The position numbers were made by a program, and so were the translations under genes. Shown here one piece after another: positions 43,667-52,394 of a stretch of DNA of 64,000 nucleotides. This DNA comes from CAZUZS01 sp964624795. GTDB taxonomy: Bacteria > Calditrichota > Calditrichia > RBG-13-44-9. A model generated the notes under the pieces. That model saw only the letters and a program-made list of their open reading frames with translations, did no database searches and had not been told where the DNA came from. The stretch covers positions 1-64,000 of the forward strand of contig CAZUZS010000016.1 of assembly GCA_964624795.1 (NCBI GenBank), in the 5' to 3' direction. How positions within the stretch are numbered: position 1 is the stretch's first letter; each line of letters starts with the position of its first letter.

Positions 43667-44329
43667 TCATTTCGAAAAAAGCCCTTCCAGTTCGTCCACT
43701 AAATCCAGAATCCGGTTCCCTTCTTCTGCAATCCGTGCGGGCGCCGGATGTTTTGCCAGAATAGCCATAGTGTCATCTACTTTTAACGACACAGGGGTGC
43801 CACCATGCTCGTCAACTACCGGTTTTATTTTCGTCCAGGCATCCTGCAATTGGTTTATTCTGGTATTTAGCAGTCCGTAATTTTTGGGCAGCTTGCTTAG
43901 CAAAACTATCTCGCGCCCATAATAATCCATGAGGGAAATTTCAATCGGGGCAGAGCGTGCGTAATGAACTTCCAATTCCATCAAAATAGCGGTAACCTGA
44001 TTTGCGGTTAATGCCGCAAGAAGCGGTTCGGCCTTCTGATTGGTGAGCTCGTTTAAGCGAAAAATGAAATATTCGAATTCATTCAGCGAAAATTGGGGCA
44101 TCTGATCCTTTACAAATACTCCTTTTGTATCATTTTCCGCCTGGTTTATTTTACCCAGCAGCATGGATGCCCCCACCCAATTGTTTTGCACGTACAGATC
44201 AATAATATCCTCGCAGCTTTCGGCAATTGTGTGCACCGAAGCTGGCAGCGTGGCCTGGCTATCTTGCGCCGATAAACCGGCAAAGAATATTGGAATAAAA
44301 AATATAATTAACCCAAAATATTTGTTCAT
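43667..44329 (-). CDS. Exported protein of unknown function
   Basis: 220-aa protein with signal peptide (about 1-20, FAGLSAQ) and a helical mature part, including SVHTIAESCEDIIDLYVQNNWVGASMLLGKIN and RIAEEGNRILDLVDELEGLFSK. No known domain is recognised; the helical layout resembles small periplasmic four-helix proteins, but no haem motif is present. ATG 44329 follows GAGGAAACG; the longer frame to 44440 has no signal peptide logic. It precedes the PepSY lipoprotein gene by 58 bp and could be co-transcribed with it. Confidence 0.7.
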   Translation of the reverse strand: MNKYFGLIIFFIPIFFAGLSAQDSQATLPASVHTIAESCEDIIDLYVQNNWVGASMLLGKINQAENDTKGVFVKDQMPQFSLNEFEYFIFRLNELTNQKAEPLLAALTANQVTAILMELEVHYARSAPIEISLMDYYGREIVLLSKLPKNYGLLNTRINQLQDAWTKIKPVVDEHGGTPVSLKVDDTMAILAKHPAPARIAEEGNRILDLVDELEGLFSK

Positions 44330-44408
44330 CGTTTCCTCAGTTTTGCTTAAACAATAAAATATATCAAAATGAAGGGATAATGAAGGCTGACAAGCGGAAA
44401 AGCCTGTT

Positions 44409-44534
44409 TCAAAAATGTTTGTTGAAAAGATGATTCCCATAGAGATAGCGGGCCAGGATACCAGCCCCGGAGGATGGTAGCGGAATATCTATGTTGGCCA
44501 CAGCCAGTGGAGAGAATTGAATAAATTTGTTCAT
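44409..44534 (-). CDS. Short ORF, 41 aa, unrecognised
   Basis: ATG 44534 to TGA 44409 encodes 41 residues starting MNKFIQFSPLAVANIDIPLP and ending NHLFNKHF. No domain is recognised and the Shine-Dalgarno is weak. A competing 69-aa frame starting at TTG lies over it. It is downstream of the radical SAM pair but beyond a terminator. Kept only because it flanks enzymes that often act on peptides. Confidence 0.2.
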   Translation of the reverse strand: MNKFIQFSPLAVANIDIPLPSSGAGILARYLYGNHLFNKHF

Positions 44535-44599
44535 GAAGCCGCACATCCGACTTCAATGAGGCCGGCGTGTTAGTCCCCGCACAGGTATAAAACCCAAAA

Positions 44600-44622
44600 G
44601 CCGGCCCTCAATTCGGGCCGGC
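44600..44622 (-). terminator. Intrinsic terminator after radical SAM pair
   Basis: GCCGGCCC (44600-44607) pairs perfectly with GGGCCGGC (44615-44622) around a 7-nt loop. On the minus strand it is followed by TTTTGGGTTTTAT. It lies 135 bp after the stop of the second radical SAM gene. Confidence 0.75.
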
Positions 44623-44724
44623 CAGAGCGATGTTCTACATATCGAAAATTTTATAGAAAGGCTTTCCTGCCAAACATCGTGAAGCGAAATGATAGACGCC
44701 CTCAAGTCCTGATAGTATGAGTAT

Positions 44725-44740
44725 CCCGTTGTTCAACGGG
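44725..44740 (+). repeat. Perfect palindrome with T-run on plus strand
   Basis: CCCGTTG (44725-44731) and CAACGGG (44734-44740) form a 7-bp stem with a 2-nt loop, followed by CCGTTTTTT on the plus strand. This has terminator form but points against the flanking minus-strand genes. It lies 16 bp after the radical SAM stop. It may block antisense transcription or be a REP-like unit. Confidence 0.5.
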
Positions 44741-44756
44741 CCGTTTTTTCAGCGGA

Positions 44757-46208
44757 CTAGTGCTTAACACGATGCGCAAAGCCATCATTCCACATGGGAT
44801 CCAGAAGCTTGCCGATTTTGTTATCGTAGTCGGTTAATTTTTCAAAATACTCCGGATCTTCAATTGCCCGAGCCGCATCTGGGTCCATGGGTTTGGCCTC
44901 GAAACGCTTGATAGTCTTGTGAGCAAATTTATAATGGTCGCGGATGGGGCACGGTCGGAACAGATTTTTCACATCATGCCCATTTTTTCTATTAGTATAA
45001 GCATCTTGCCAGGAGCGTATGGATTTAAAATATTTTGATTTAATCACGGAAGTGAGGTTGTCGCCACTTTCATAAAGATCATAAATATTTGCGATATGGT
45101 AAGGAAAAAATACGCATGGCGCCACATTGCCATTCCAGTCAATGTAAAAGTAACCGCCGGAGCGCGCTGCTCCAATGCAGCCGAGCGACATGGGGCCGCC
45201 ATTCCAGAAATCGATCAGGAATAAATTTTTATTGTATATCATTTCCAATTCCTGTTCCAGCATCCATCGCCGCTGCTCGGGGGTTACCATCATATCGATG
45301 GTAAAGCTCCGGCCAATGGGCATGTATTGGAAAATCCACCCGTATATGGCCCCCTTCTGGTTGAAATAGTAGTCCATAAAATCCTCGGAGAGGACCGTTT
45401 CGGCATTGTCTTTGGTTGCCGTTACCGATATACCAAATGGCACACCTTCGGCCCGCAGGTTGTCCATTGCTTCCTGGATTTTGCGATAAACGCCCTTGCC
45501 GCGCCTGTAATCCGTTTCTTTTTCCCATCCCTCAACTGATATGGCTGGGGTGAGATTGCCAACCTCAGCCATTCTTTTGGCCATATCTCTGTCGATTAGC
45601 GTTGAGTTGGTGTACATCATAAAATAGTTGTCATTATTGGTTTTCAGGATGTCAAACAGGTCTTTTCCATCACTGCTGTACATCAAAGGCTCACCGCCGG
45701 AAATGACAGTAAAATGGGATCCCCAAATCTGCCGTTTTTCGTCGATAATTTTTTGAAAAATATTATAGGACAAGGTGTTATCATTTTTTACAGAACTGGC
45801 GGCATAGCAACCCTTGCAAGCCAAATTGCATTTCTTGGTGGGGCTTATTGTCAAGAAAGAAGGCGGGTTGAATCCGAATTCTTCCCGAAAAGGTTGTTGG
45901 CGTTCATGTTCGCCCAAAATTACTTTTCCAATAAAATTCTTAATAATGTTCTTTCTTACCTGCGGAGAAATCCTGCCATCGGCTAGCGCATTGTTCACTG
46001 TGTGAAGCAGGTTCGTTAGCGCCCGGTAGCGCATTTCCTGAACTTTTACCGGGAGATCCTCCTCATTTTCGACGAGGAAAAAATTGTGGAATCCCCGCTC
46101 TCCTTTTTTTAATGCCCACTGCCGAAATGCCTGCGACCGCACAGCAATGTCCAAAACTCCGGTTGACATCGATTGCCACAAGCTGCTGAAATCCAAGGAC
46201 TGTTTCAT
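44757..46208 (-). CDS. Radical SAM protein with SPASM-like C-terminus
   Basis: 483-aa radical SAM enzyme. A helical N-terminal domain of about 115 residues, unrecognised, is followed by TISPTKKCNLACKGCYAAS (Cys 127, 131, 134; CxxxCxxC), VISGGEPLMYSSDGKDL, MMYTNSTLIDRDMAKRM, and AISVEGWEKETDYRRGKGVY. The C-terminal half has Cys in MSLGCIGAARSGG, GNVAPCVFFPYHI and NLFRPCPIRDHY, a SPASM-like pattern for an extra cluster. SPASM enzymes often modify peptides or make enzyme cofactors. It starts 19 bp after the other radical SAM gene. Product unknown. Confidence 0.88.
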   Translation of the reverse strand: MKQSLDFSSLWQSMSTGVLDIAVRSQAFRQWALKKGERGFHNFFLVENEEDLPVKVQEMRYRALTNLLHTVNNALADGRISPQVRKNIIKNFIGKVILGEHERQQPFREEFGFNPPSFLTISPTKKCNLACKGCYAASSVKNDNTLSYNIFQKIIDEKRQIWGSHFTVISGGEPLMYSSDGKDLFDILKTNNDNYFMMYTNSTLIDRDMAKRMAEVGNLTPAISVEGWEKETDYRRGKGVYRKIQEAMDNLRAEGVPFGISVTATKDNAETVLSEDFMDYYFNQKGAIYGWIFQYMPIGRSFTIDMMVTPEQRRWMLEQELEMIYNKNLFLIDFWNGGPMSLGCIGAARSGGYFYIDWNGNVAPCVFFPYHIANIYDLYESGDNLTSVIKSKYFKSIRSWQDAYTNRKNGHDVKNLFRPCPIRDHYKFAHKTIKRFEAKPMDPDAARAIEDPEYFEKLTDYDNKIGKLLDPMWNDGFAHRVKH

Positions 46209-46227
46209 TATAACCTCCCAATTTGGT

Positions 46228-47616
46228 TTATGATTTACTATGATTGATTAGCCTGGAAATAAAAACAATGGTGCGAATATAATCGACGAGTTTTTTGATC
46301 TGGGTCGGCCTGATTACTACCTCCTTAAGCGCTTTTATAATGTTGGAGAGTCTCATATAGTATCGCCTATAAGCCGTCCTTACCAACCTTTCCAAATGGT
46401 TGACCTGAAAGTTGGGATTTTTAAACACCAGGTGCAGGCCGTCGTACAGATCCCAGTCCCGGGTTGTTAGTTGTTGAGATTTATCCAGCTGCTGAAAAAG
46501 ACGAGAGCCAGGGTAAGGAGTGAGCAATGAGAATTGACATGTTTCCGGCTTTAGTCTTATCGCAAGTCTTATTGTTTTCTTTACCATTTTGGAATTCTCA
46601 TGCAGCTCCCCAAGTATGAAGCTACCATAAATTCTTATATTGTTTTCTCTTAATAATTTGACTGCCTGCTCCTGTTGCTCCAACGTGATCCGCTTTTGAT
46701 AATTATTGAGGATATCCTGGTCAGCGCTTTCCAGGCCCAGGAAAACCGTGCTGGCGCCGGCATCGGCCATTTTTTTGACCATTTCCGGATGCCTTACCAG
46801 CGTATCGACCCTTGAAAAGCACCACCACCGGATATCCCATTTCCGGGAAATAACTTCATCGCAAAAATCAATGGTGCGGCGGTAATTCAGTGTGAAATTA
46901 TCATCAATAAAAATAAAGGAGGAATGACCATTCCGAAGAAGATAATCCAATTCGGAGAAAACCGAGTCCAGTGACCGGGTCCTCCATTTCAGGCCCGCCA
47001 GTCTGCTGCTAGCGCAAAAATAGCAATCGTAGGGGCAGCCGCGGCTGGTTACTATGGTCGCCATTCTTCGGCCTTCGAAAGTGGACAGGTAATGATCTGC
47101 TTCAAACAATTCTCTCTTGGGAATGGGGAGCTCATCAAGATTTTTGATGAGTTCTGCTGGTTCGTTACGATGCAGTAATCCGTTAGGTTTATACGCAAGT
47201 CCTTTTATTCTGCTCAAGTCGCCCCCATGTTCCAGCATGTCGACTAGATTGACCAGAGTATGCTCTCCTTCGCCTTTGATAACAAAATCGGCCGCTCCTT
47301 TTGTAAAGGGCTCCTCGTCCAAGAACGACGTATGGTAACCTCCGAAAACTACTTTGGCGCCTTCGGACCTCGCTTTCTGACCGATTTGAACTGCAGAATT
47401 AAAACGAGGCGTATCGCTAGAAATACCGACCAGATCAAAATCCTTGAATTTGATTTTCTTTTCATCAATTGATTCTGTTTGATAATCTGTGACAGATACC
47501 GAGTGTCCGGCTTGTTCAAGCATGGCTGCCAGATATCCGATACCAAGTGGCATCAGATTCAGGCCGACCTCGCTATAATAATTTTTAGTGGGTGGATCGA
47601 TTAAAAGTACGCGCAT
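46228..47616 (-). CDS. B12-binding-domain radical SAM protein
   Basis: 462-aa radical SAM enzyme. The N-terminal Rossmann-like domain (about 1-150) has LLIDPPTKNYYSEVGLNLMPLGIGYLAAMLEQAGHSVSV..., cited in part, and KVVFGGYHTSFLDEE, typical of cobalamin-binding class B enzymes, though no DxHxxG motif is seen. The radical SAM domain has TSRGCPYDCYFC (Cys 194, 198, 201), SFIFIDDNFTLN and VFLGLESADQDILNNYQKR. Members catalyse methylations or ring rearrangements (for instance in hopanoid, bacteriochlorophyll or peptide pathways). The start has GGGAGG 6 nt before. It is first of a two-gene unit with the SPASM-like protein. Confidence 0.9.
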   Translation of the reverse strand: MRVLLIDPPTKNYYSEVGLNLMPLGIGYLAAMLEQAGHSVSVTDYQTESIDEKKIKFKDFDLVGISSDTPRFNSAVQIGQKARSEGAKVVFGGYHTSFLDEEPFTKGAADFVIKGEGEHTLVNLVDMLEHGGDLSRIKGLAYKPNGLLHRNEPAELIKNLDELPIPKRELFEADHYLSTFEGRRMATIVTSRGCPYDCYFCASSRLAGLKWRTRSLDSVFSELDYLLRNGHSSFIFIDDNFTLNYRRTIDFCDEVISRKWDIRWWCFSRVDTLVRHPEMVKKMADAGASTVFLGLESADQDILNNYQKRITLEQQEQAVKLLRENNIRIYGSFILGELHENSKMVKKTIRLAIRLKPETCQFSLLTPYPGSRLFQQLDKSQQLTTRDWDLYDGLHLVFKNPNFQVNHLERLVRTAYRRYYMRLSNIIKALKEVVIRPTQIKKLVDYIRTIVFISRLINHSKS

Positions 47617-47655
47617 TTGGGCCTCCCGTATTTTACTTCTACCCCAAGCTCCTGA

Positions 47656-47769
47656 TTAATGGAATTCTATCTGACCAGTGGTTTTTCTCCTCATTTTAAT
47701 CCGAACTGAAATATGCGAACTTAACATGGCCGCTGCAAATCTGCTTAAAGCGGGATTCCAATCAGACAT
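47656..47769 (-). CDS. Short ORF, 37 aa, upstream of radical SAM pair
   Basis: ATG 47769 to TAA 47656 encodes 37 residues beginning MSDWNPALSRFAAAML, ending TGQIEFH, 39 bp before the B12-type radical SAM gene and on the same strand. No clear Shine-Dalgarno and no recognised family. It may be a chance frame. Confidence 0.15.
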   Translation of the reverse strand: MSDWNPALSRFAAAMLSSHISVRIKMRRKTTGQIEFH

Positions 47770-47830
47770 TTAAGCAATAAATTCCGGTCATGACAGTACG
47801 GAAATCGCCAAGCGATTAATATCCGAAAAA

Positions 47831-48004
47831 CTAATTCTCGCTTTCGGTTTTAAGAATTACCTCCGGCGCCCTCACCGGTACAAGAAAATCTATAACGGAT
47901 CTATAGGAATAAATAGTATTTACGGGAAGGTTACTGATTGTAGAATCGTATTCATTGAAATATTGGGTAATTAAATGTTTTTCTTTTCTTTTTGAATAAC
48001 ACAT
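47831..48004 (-). CDS. Short ORF, 57 aa, upstream of radical SAM pair
   Basis: ATG 48004 to TAG 47831 encodes 57 residues: a basic start MCYSKRKEKHLITQYFNEYD, a middle with SNLPVNTIYSYRSVID, and a tail FLVPVRAPEVILKTESEN. Amino-acid composition looks protein-like, and a weak GAGA lies about 9 nt upstream, just after an in-frame stop. It is 214 bp upstream of the B12-type radical SAM gene and co-directional. No family is recognised. It may be a small protein, a peptide substrate or chance. Confidence 0.3.
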   Translation of the reverse strand: MCYSKRKEKHLITQYFNEYDSTISNLPVNTIYSYRSVIDFLVPVRAPEVILKTESEN

Positions 48005-48079
48005 TGGTCAAATCTCTATTATGCTACTTACCGCTATGGGCGGCAAGTGAGGTTGCAATATTCAAATTCATTTCAACTC

Positions 48080-48604
48080 TTAATATGCAATTCCCGGCGA
48101 GCAAATAACCCATCCCTCTTTGAGCGAAGAAATCGGTTTTGATATTTCGCCCGGTTTAACTTTTAAGCCGGTAGAATCAGCTATAAACTGCCCATTTTGT
48201 GTAATGTTGAAAAAATTGCTTTTGGCAACGATATTAGAGTCGTTTACGGTAATTGTGATCGGTTCAGTTAGTTTCTCTATGGGTTCGTTCGTCCCAAGGT
48301 TTGTAGCGCGAAATGCGAAAGCAAGTATGGGCAAATTTCCGGCCGGTGCTTTTGCCCTGAAATTAGCCGGATCCCCGGTTAAAATCTCAAATTTAACCGG
48401 CGAATTGAATTCACCTTCGGGAAACTGAATACGATAGGGTGAAATGTTCAAGGTGTCGGCTTGCGTTGCAGGTATTTGCCTGGCGGTGAAAAGTGTAGGA
48501 TAGCCGGTTTCTTCCAGGCTTGGAACAGCCCCCTTTTTTGAACTACAGGAATAATTTAGTATGAAAAAAGAAATGACGGAAATAATGAGGACCGCTTTTC
48601 CCAT
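48080..48604 (-). CDS. Lipoprotein of unknown function
   Basis: 174-aa lipoprotein; signal ends LNYSC with Cys about 20. The mature part is beta-rich: FNSPVKFEILTGDPANFRAKAP, LAFAFRATNLGTNEPIEKLTEPITITVND, GLKVKPGEISKPISSLKEGWVICSPG. This resembles a ZU5-like/Ig-like fold with 'thrombospondin-like' Thr-rich strands, but no named domain is certain. It starts from ATG 48604 with a GGAGG-type Shine-Dalgarno just upstream (GAGGAGGAG). No obvious operon partner. Confidence 0.75.
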   Translation of the reverse strand: MGKAVLIISVISFFILNYSCSSKKGAVPSLEETGYPTLFTARQIPATQADTLNISPYRIQFPEGEFNSPVKFEILTGDPANFRAKAPAGNLPILAFAFRATNLGTNEPIEKLTEPITITVNDSNIVAKSNFFNITQNGQFIADSTGLKVKPGEISKPISSLKEGWVICSPGIAY

Positions 48605-48981
48605 CTCCTCCTCCCTTTCTTTGATGGTTAAATGCGCGGTTTCAAAACTACATATTTTCTACTAAGCTATATTTAAAAATCAACCAAACATTCTTTCTGT
48701 TCCTCAAAAATTGATCTCAAAAAACCTTATCGCTTAAAATTGAGCAAATCATTTTGATCTCCCCTGAAGCGAAATTGACCTTTAAGCTGCAAAACGTTAA
48801 TTTCTCAAAATGAAGATTTGATGAAATTTGCTTTCATCTCCAAGCTATTGACCCCCAAGCATCATCTTCCTTGAATTTAGCAGTTCGAATTCTCTGCCAT
48901 GATCTTTTCAAAATCGCTATCCTTGAAAATTTGACCAATCTATGATCAATAAATCACAGTTCACTTGTTTGTAAACATAAA
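48605..48981. other. Intergenic region, no gene seen
   Basis: 377 bp of AT-rich DNA between mlaD (ending here) and the lipoprotein gene. Only a weak AT-rich hairpin at 48820-48838 (GATGAAA / TTTCATC) is visible. It should hold the lipoprotein promoter. No ORF above 20 codons is convincing. Confidence 0.5.
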
Positions 48982-49926
48982 TTAGAAGACACTTATATGC
49001 ATATACTTTTTGGGATTCTTCTTAATATCTTCCACCAATTCATTCAGTGAATTTGTAACATTTAAGAGATTCTGGTACAGCTCCTTATTATTGACCAGCT
49101 CACCAGCAGTTCCGCGTGTTGTTTCCAATCTTGACAAAAGCGCGTCGGTTCGGGCCGAAATAGCAAGCAACTTACCATAAAGGGTTGTGTCAGAAATCAA
49201 CCGACCGAACATACCTTCGCCCCGCCGGATCTTGCTGCTAATTTCATTCATATTGTAAAAAGTCTGATTAAAGTTATGAAACATTGCTGTATCCTGCAAA
49301 AACCTGCCGGCGTTTCCTTCTCCCTGCGATATACGATTGGTAATATATTTCACCTCCGAAATCACACTCCTAAGATCATCCCCCATTTTCTGATCTCGCA
49401 ACAACATGCCCAAAGTTCCCTTGCCGTTCATAACATCCCGGGCAATCGTATTCAGTTGTTCCACGGCCTGTGAGGCTTGCCGGGCAATATCCTCAAGATT
49501 TATTGAGCTTCTGGTTGCGACAAATGAATTCGGAACCAAAGTGGTGTCAGTTGCTCTCCCCAGGGAAATATCGACGTATTTGTTCCCCAAAACTCCCATT
49601 GTCTTTATGCTTGCAAAAGAGGTTTTTTTGATTAGGTCCGCATACTTATCTTTAATTTTCAATTGGGTCACAATACCCGGTTCTCCCTTCCTTTGTACAA
49701 TTTTTAGATACCCGACAACGCCGGCTTTCATCCCGGCAATGGTAACGAGAGCACCAGGTTCCAATCCCTGCACATTGGGTAAAAAGATATAATAGGTTTC
49801 CGTCGGACTAAATAACTCTTGGTAGGTACCAACTGTGTAAAAAATAAAAAGTATCAGAAACAGGGCCAAAACAATAAGAGAGACAACACCGACTTTCACC
49901 GTTCGGTTTTTATTTGAAATCTCCAT
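48982..49926 (-). CDS. mlaD: MCE-domain lipid transport protein MlaD
   Basis: MlaD-family protein, 314 aa, anchored by one N-terminal membrane helix (about 14-34). The MCE domain (about 40-120) reads YYIFLPNVQGLEPGALVTIAGMKAGVVGYLKI and TMGVLGNKYVDISLG. A long helical C-terminal part (about 135-300) with GKGTLGMLLRDQKMGDDL, GEGNAGRFLQDTAMF and GEGMFGRLISDTTLY repeats suggests a tube-like extension. It binds lipids in the periplasm for transport to or from the outer membrane. ATG 49926 follows GAGG by 6 nt and overlaps mlaF by 17 bp; the TTG at 49938 is rejected. Confidence 0.93.
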   Translation of the reverse strand: MEISNKNRTVKVGVVSLIVLALFLILFIFYTVGTYQELFSPTETYYIFLPNVQGLEPGALVTIAGMKAGVVGYLKIVQRKGEPGIVTQLKIKDKYADLIKKTSFASIKTMGVLGNKYVDISLGRATDTTLVPNSFVATRSSINLEDIARQASQAVEQLNTIARDVMNGKGTLGMLLRDQKMGDDLRSVISEVKYITNRISQGEGNAGRFLQDTAMFHNFNQTFYNMNEISSKIRRGEGMFGRLISDTTLYGKLLAISARTDALLSRLETTRGTAGELVNNKELYQNLLNVTNSLNELVEDIKKNPKKYMHISVF

Positions 49927-50665
49927 TTGCACCCTCAATTAATTTTTTACTGATAACGACCTCATTTTCATCTTCAAATTTGTCAAATATCGCCATATCT
50001 ACCTTCCCATCGTAAACAATTGTACCGGATTTCAACATCAGCAAGCGATCTCCGATTGTATTAAAATGTTGAATGATGTGTGTAACAATAAGGGCAGTGT
50101 GATTCAGACTTTTTTGAAGAGCATAAATTAAATCCACCACCCTTTTGGATGTCACCGGATCCAGCCCAGCAGTGGGTTCGTCGTAAAGCAAAATTTGAGG
50201 ATTAGCAGCAATAGCCCGGGCAATGGCTACCCGCTTTTTCATTCCACCGCTCAGTTCTGCCGGATAATAGTTCAAGAAATTTTCCATTCCCAATAGGCTC
50301 ATAATTTCCTCCACCCGCTGCTTTACTTTTTTGTCGGAGAGCCTTAGATTCTCTCTGAGAAAAAAACCGACGTTTTCCCCAATTGTGAGAGAATCGAACA
50401 ATGCGCCGTCCTGAAAGACCAACCCGCACTTAAACCGGATATTATTCATTTCGTTTTCAGAAATATCCGAAATATCTTTCTCAAAGACCTTTATTGTGCC
50501 GCTTGTTGGCCAGATTAATCGCAAAATCAATTTTAATATGGTGGTCTTACCGGCTCCGCTGCTGCCCACCAATAAAACAGTTTCATTTTGGTTCAGCTTA
50601 AAGGTCAAATCGTCCAGCACCTTACGCTGGTTTAGTATTTTTGTAACATTCCGGAACTCGATCAA
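49910..50665 (-). CDS. mlaF: ABC transporter ATPase MlaF
   Basis: MlaF-type ATPase, 251 aa, energises lipid transport with MlaE and MlaD. Walker A GSSGAGKTT (about 34-42), Q-loop LVFQDGALFDSLTIGENV, signature AELSGGMKKRVAIARAIA, Walker B ILLYDEPTAGLDP, and the H-loop in IVTHIIQHF. LSGGMKKR is typical of the Mla/Ttg2 group. It overlaps mlaE by 4 bp and mlaD by 17 bp, a tightly coupled operon. Confidence 0.95.
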   Translation of the reverse strand: MIEFRNVTKILNQRKVLDDLTFKLNQNETVLLVGSSGAGKTTILKLILRLIWPTSGTIKVFEKDISDISENEMNNIRFKCGLVFQDGALFDSLTIGENVGFFLRENLRLSDKKVKQRVEEIMSLLGMENFLNYYPAELSGGMKKRVAIARAIAANPQILLYDEPTAGLDPVTSKRVVDLIYALQKSLNHTALIVTHIIQHFNTIGDRLLMLKSGTIVYDGKVDMAIFDKFEDENEVVISKKLIEGANGDFK

Positions 50666-51468
50666 TGCCTCACCCCTATTACAGAGAGCAGAATTTTGGT
50701 TAGGAGGAAATCCAATATCAGGATGCCTATTGAGTTAGTCACCACCGTTTTAGTTGTGGATTGCCCCAACTCCTCTGCCCCGCCATGAGTTGTATACCCT
50801 AAATAGGCGCTATTTATGCCAATGAAAAGGCCATAGAAAATGGGCTTAATAATGCCCACCAACAAATCCCCAACAAACAAGACATCACGGGCAGCCAACC
50901 AGAAAAATTTCGGGTCCACCCCTTGCCACAAAACAACAGCAAACCAGCCGGCGATAATTCCCATCACATCGGCAATAATTGTTAAAGGCGACATCACCAG
51001 TAGTGAAGCAAAAACACGAGGGACAATCAGACGTTTGATTGGATCGGTGCCGAAAGCTCGCAATGCATCAATTTGTTCGGTAAGCACCATATTTCCGATT
51101 TCCGAAGAAATCCGGGCACCGGTTCTGCCAGCCAGTATAAGCCCGACAACGATAGGGCCAATTTCCCGGATGATGGCCACTGAGATAATGCTGCCCATGG
51201 CAGTTTTAGCGCCGAACGGGGCCAACTCGGTTGCCCATTCCAGGGCTAGCGCCATGCTCACAAATACTGAAGAAAAGATAACGAGGGGCAGGGCTTGATT
51301 TCCCAAAACATAAATTTGCTTGAAGGTCTCGCCGGGATATTTGAAAATATAATGAGAATTCAGAATGGATTTTGAAAAGAAATTAATCCAATTATAAAAG
51401 CCGAGGCCCCTCCGGAAGAGAAAGCTCTTCCGATATTTCAGGGTGATTTCTTTTGCAAACTTGGCCAT
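50662..51468 (-). CDS. mlaE: ABC transporter permease MlaE
   Basis: MlaE permease, 268 aa, with about five membrane helices. Segments typical of the family: FKQIYVLGNQALPLVIFSSVFVSMALALE, REIGPIVVGLILAGRTGARISSEIGNMVLTEQIDALRAFGTDPIKRLIVPRV, GINSAYLGYTTHGGAEELGQSTTKTVV. It is the first gene of mlaE-mlaF-mlaD. No mlaC/mlaB gene is nearby, as is usual outside proteobacteria. It follows the cytochrome c gene at 51711 by 242 bp and probably has its own promoter. Confidence 0.95.
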   Translation of the reverse strand: MAKFAKEITLKYRKSFLFRRGLGFYNWINFFSKSILNSHYIFKYPGETFKQIYVLGNQALPLVIFSSVFVSMALALEWATELAPFGAKTAMGSIISVAIIREIGPIVVGLILAGRTGARISSEIGNMVLTEQIDALRAFGTDPIKRLIVPRVFASLLVMSPLTIIADVMGIIAGWFAVVLWQGVDPKFFWLAARDVLFVGDLLVGIIKPIFYGLFIGINSAYLGYTTHGGAEELGQSTTKTVVTNSIGILILDFLLTKILLSVIGVRH

Positions 51469-51710
51469 ATCAGCTAAAATCCCCGGATAATTTAGATTTT
51501 GCCATCTTTTGTTTCAGTTCATCAAATATTGCCGAACTCCGAAAAGCCCCTTGACAAGCGACGCACCTGAATAATTAATGACCCGCGGGGCAAGCTATTC
51601 GCTGGATGGCCATCGGAAAATGTCCGCAAACGACAAATATTTGAGCCGGCAAAAACAAGAAATTGTTGCCCTACTTTGGGCCGCTTATCGGTCAGAGCAA
51701 ATTCTCATCT

Positions 51711-52229
51711 TTATTGTTTCTTTCCCAACCAGGGCACATTTGCATAAATTGGAATTCCCTTCGAGATCCACTGGTAATATGTCAGAATAGCTAACATCTC
51801 CTTGCTGTCTGGAGCCATAGGCTTGCCTTTCAGGGCACCCTTGAGACATGCATTGGTCTGCATTACCAGATCCACCGTCCCATTCGCTCTCTTTTTAAAT
51901 TTCGGAAATACCGCCGCTACTCCTACCAGCGGAAGTGCCTGTTCATCCATTCCGGCGTTTTTATGGCAGGTGCTACAATTCATATCATTTCCCACGTATT
52001 CTTTCGCGTACTCCTGGGTATTTTGGACAATATTGTAGCCCATCATCACCATATCTTTGATTTCCGCGGGTGCATCCTGCGGCTTTGGTGGACTAAATTT
52101 TAGCGTGCTTTCTGTTGCTTGATCCTGTGCTTTCCCGCCTGAAAAAAGGAATAAAGAAGATAACAGTATTCCCATTATGAGTATGACTCTCGCCGAAAAA
52201 GGATTAAAAAACGATAGCAGCTTTTTCAT
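51711..52229 (-). CDS. Monohaem cytochrome c (SoxA/TsdA-like)
   Basis: Exported 172-aa c-type cytochrome with signal peptide (about 1-34) and one haem site YVGNDMNCSTCHKNAG (Cys 85, 88, His 89). Around it, LPLVGVAAVFPKFKKRANGTVDLVMQTNACLKGALKGKPM resembles the fold of SoxA/TsdA (thiosulfate-oxidising) cytochromes. It lacks the second haem of TsdA. A sulfur-oxidation role is possible but inferred. Last gene of the cytochrome / DsrE-like / cytochrome group; 165 bp after the DsrE-like gene. Confidence 0.85.
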   Translation of the reverse strand: MKKLLSFFNPFSARVILIMGILLSSLFLFSGGKAQDQATESTLKFSPPKPQDAPAEIKDMVMMGYNIVQNTQEYAKEYVGNDMNCSTCHKNAGMDEQALPLVGVAAVFPKFKKRANGTVDLVMQTNACLKGALKGKPMAPDSKEMLAILTYYQWISKGIPIYANVPWLGKKQ

Positions 52230-52394
52230 GTTGCCTCCTTAGTGATTTGGTTGGTTCTAAACCTGTAAATCGTTTGTTACCAAAAACAATCGGATTTTCT
52301 CAGATTGCACTTAGTGTATGTTAAAAGTGGTTTTACATCCTTCCGCCATTTTTGCTCGCTCGATGCACGGTATTCAAAAAAAGGGCAATTTTTG

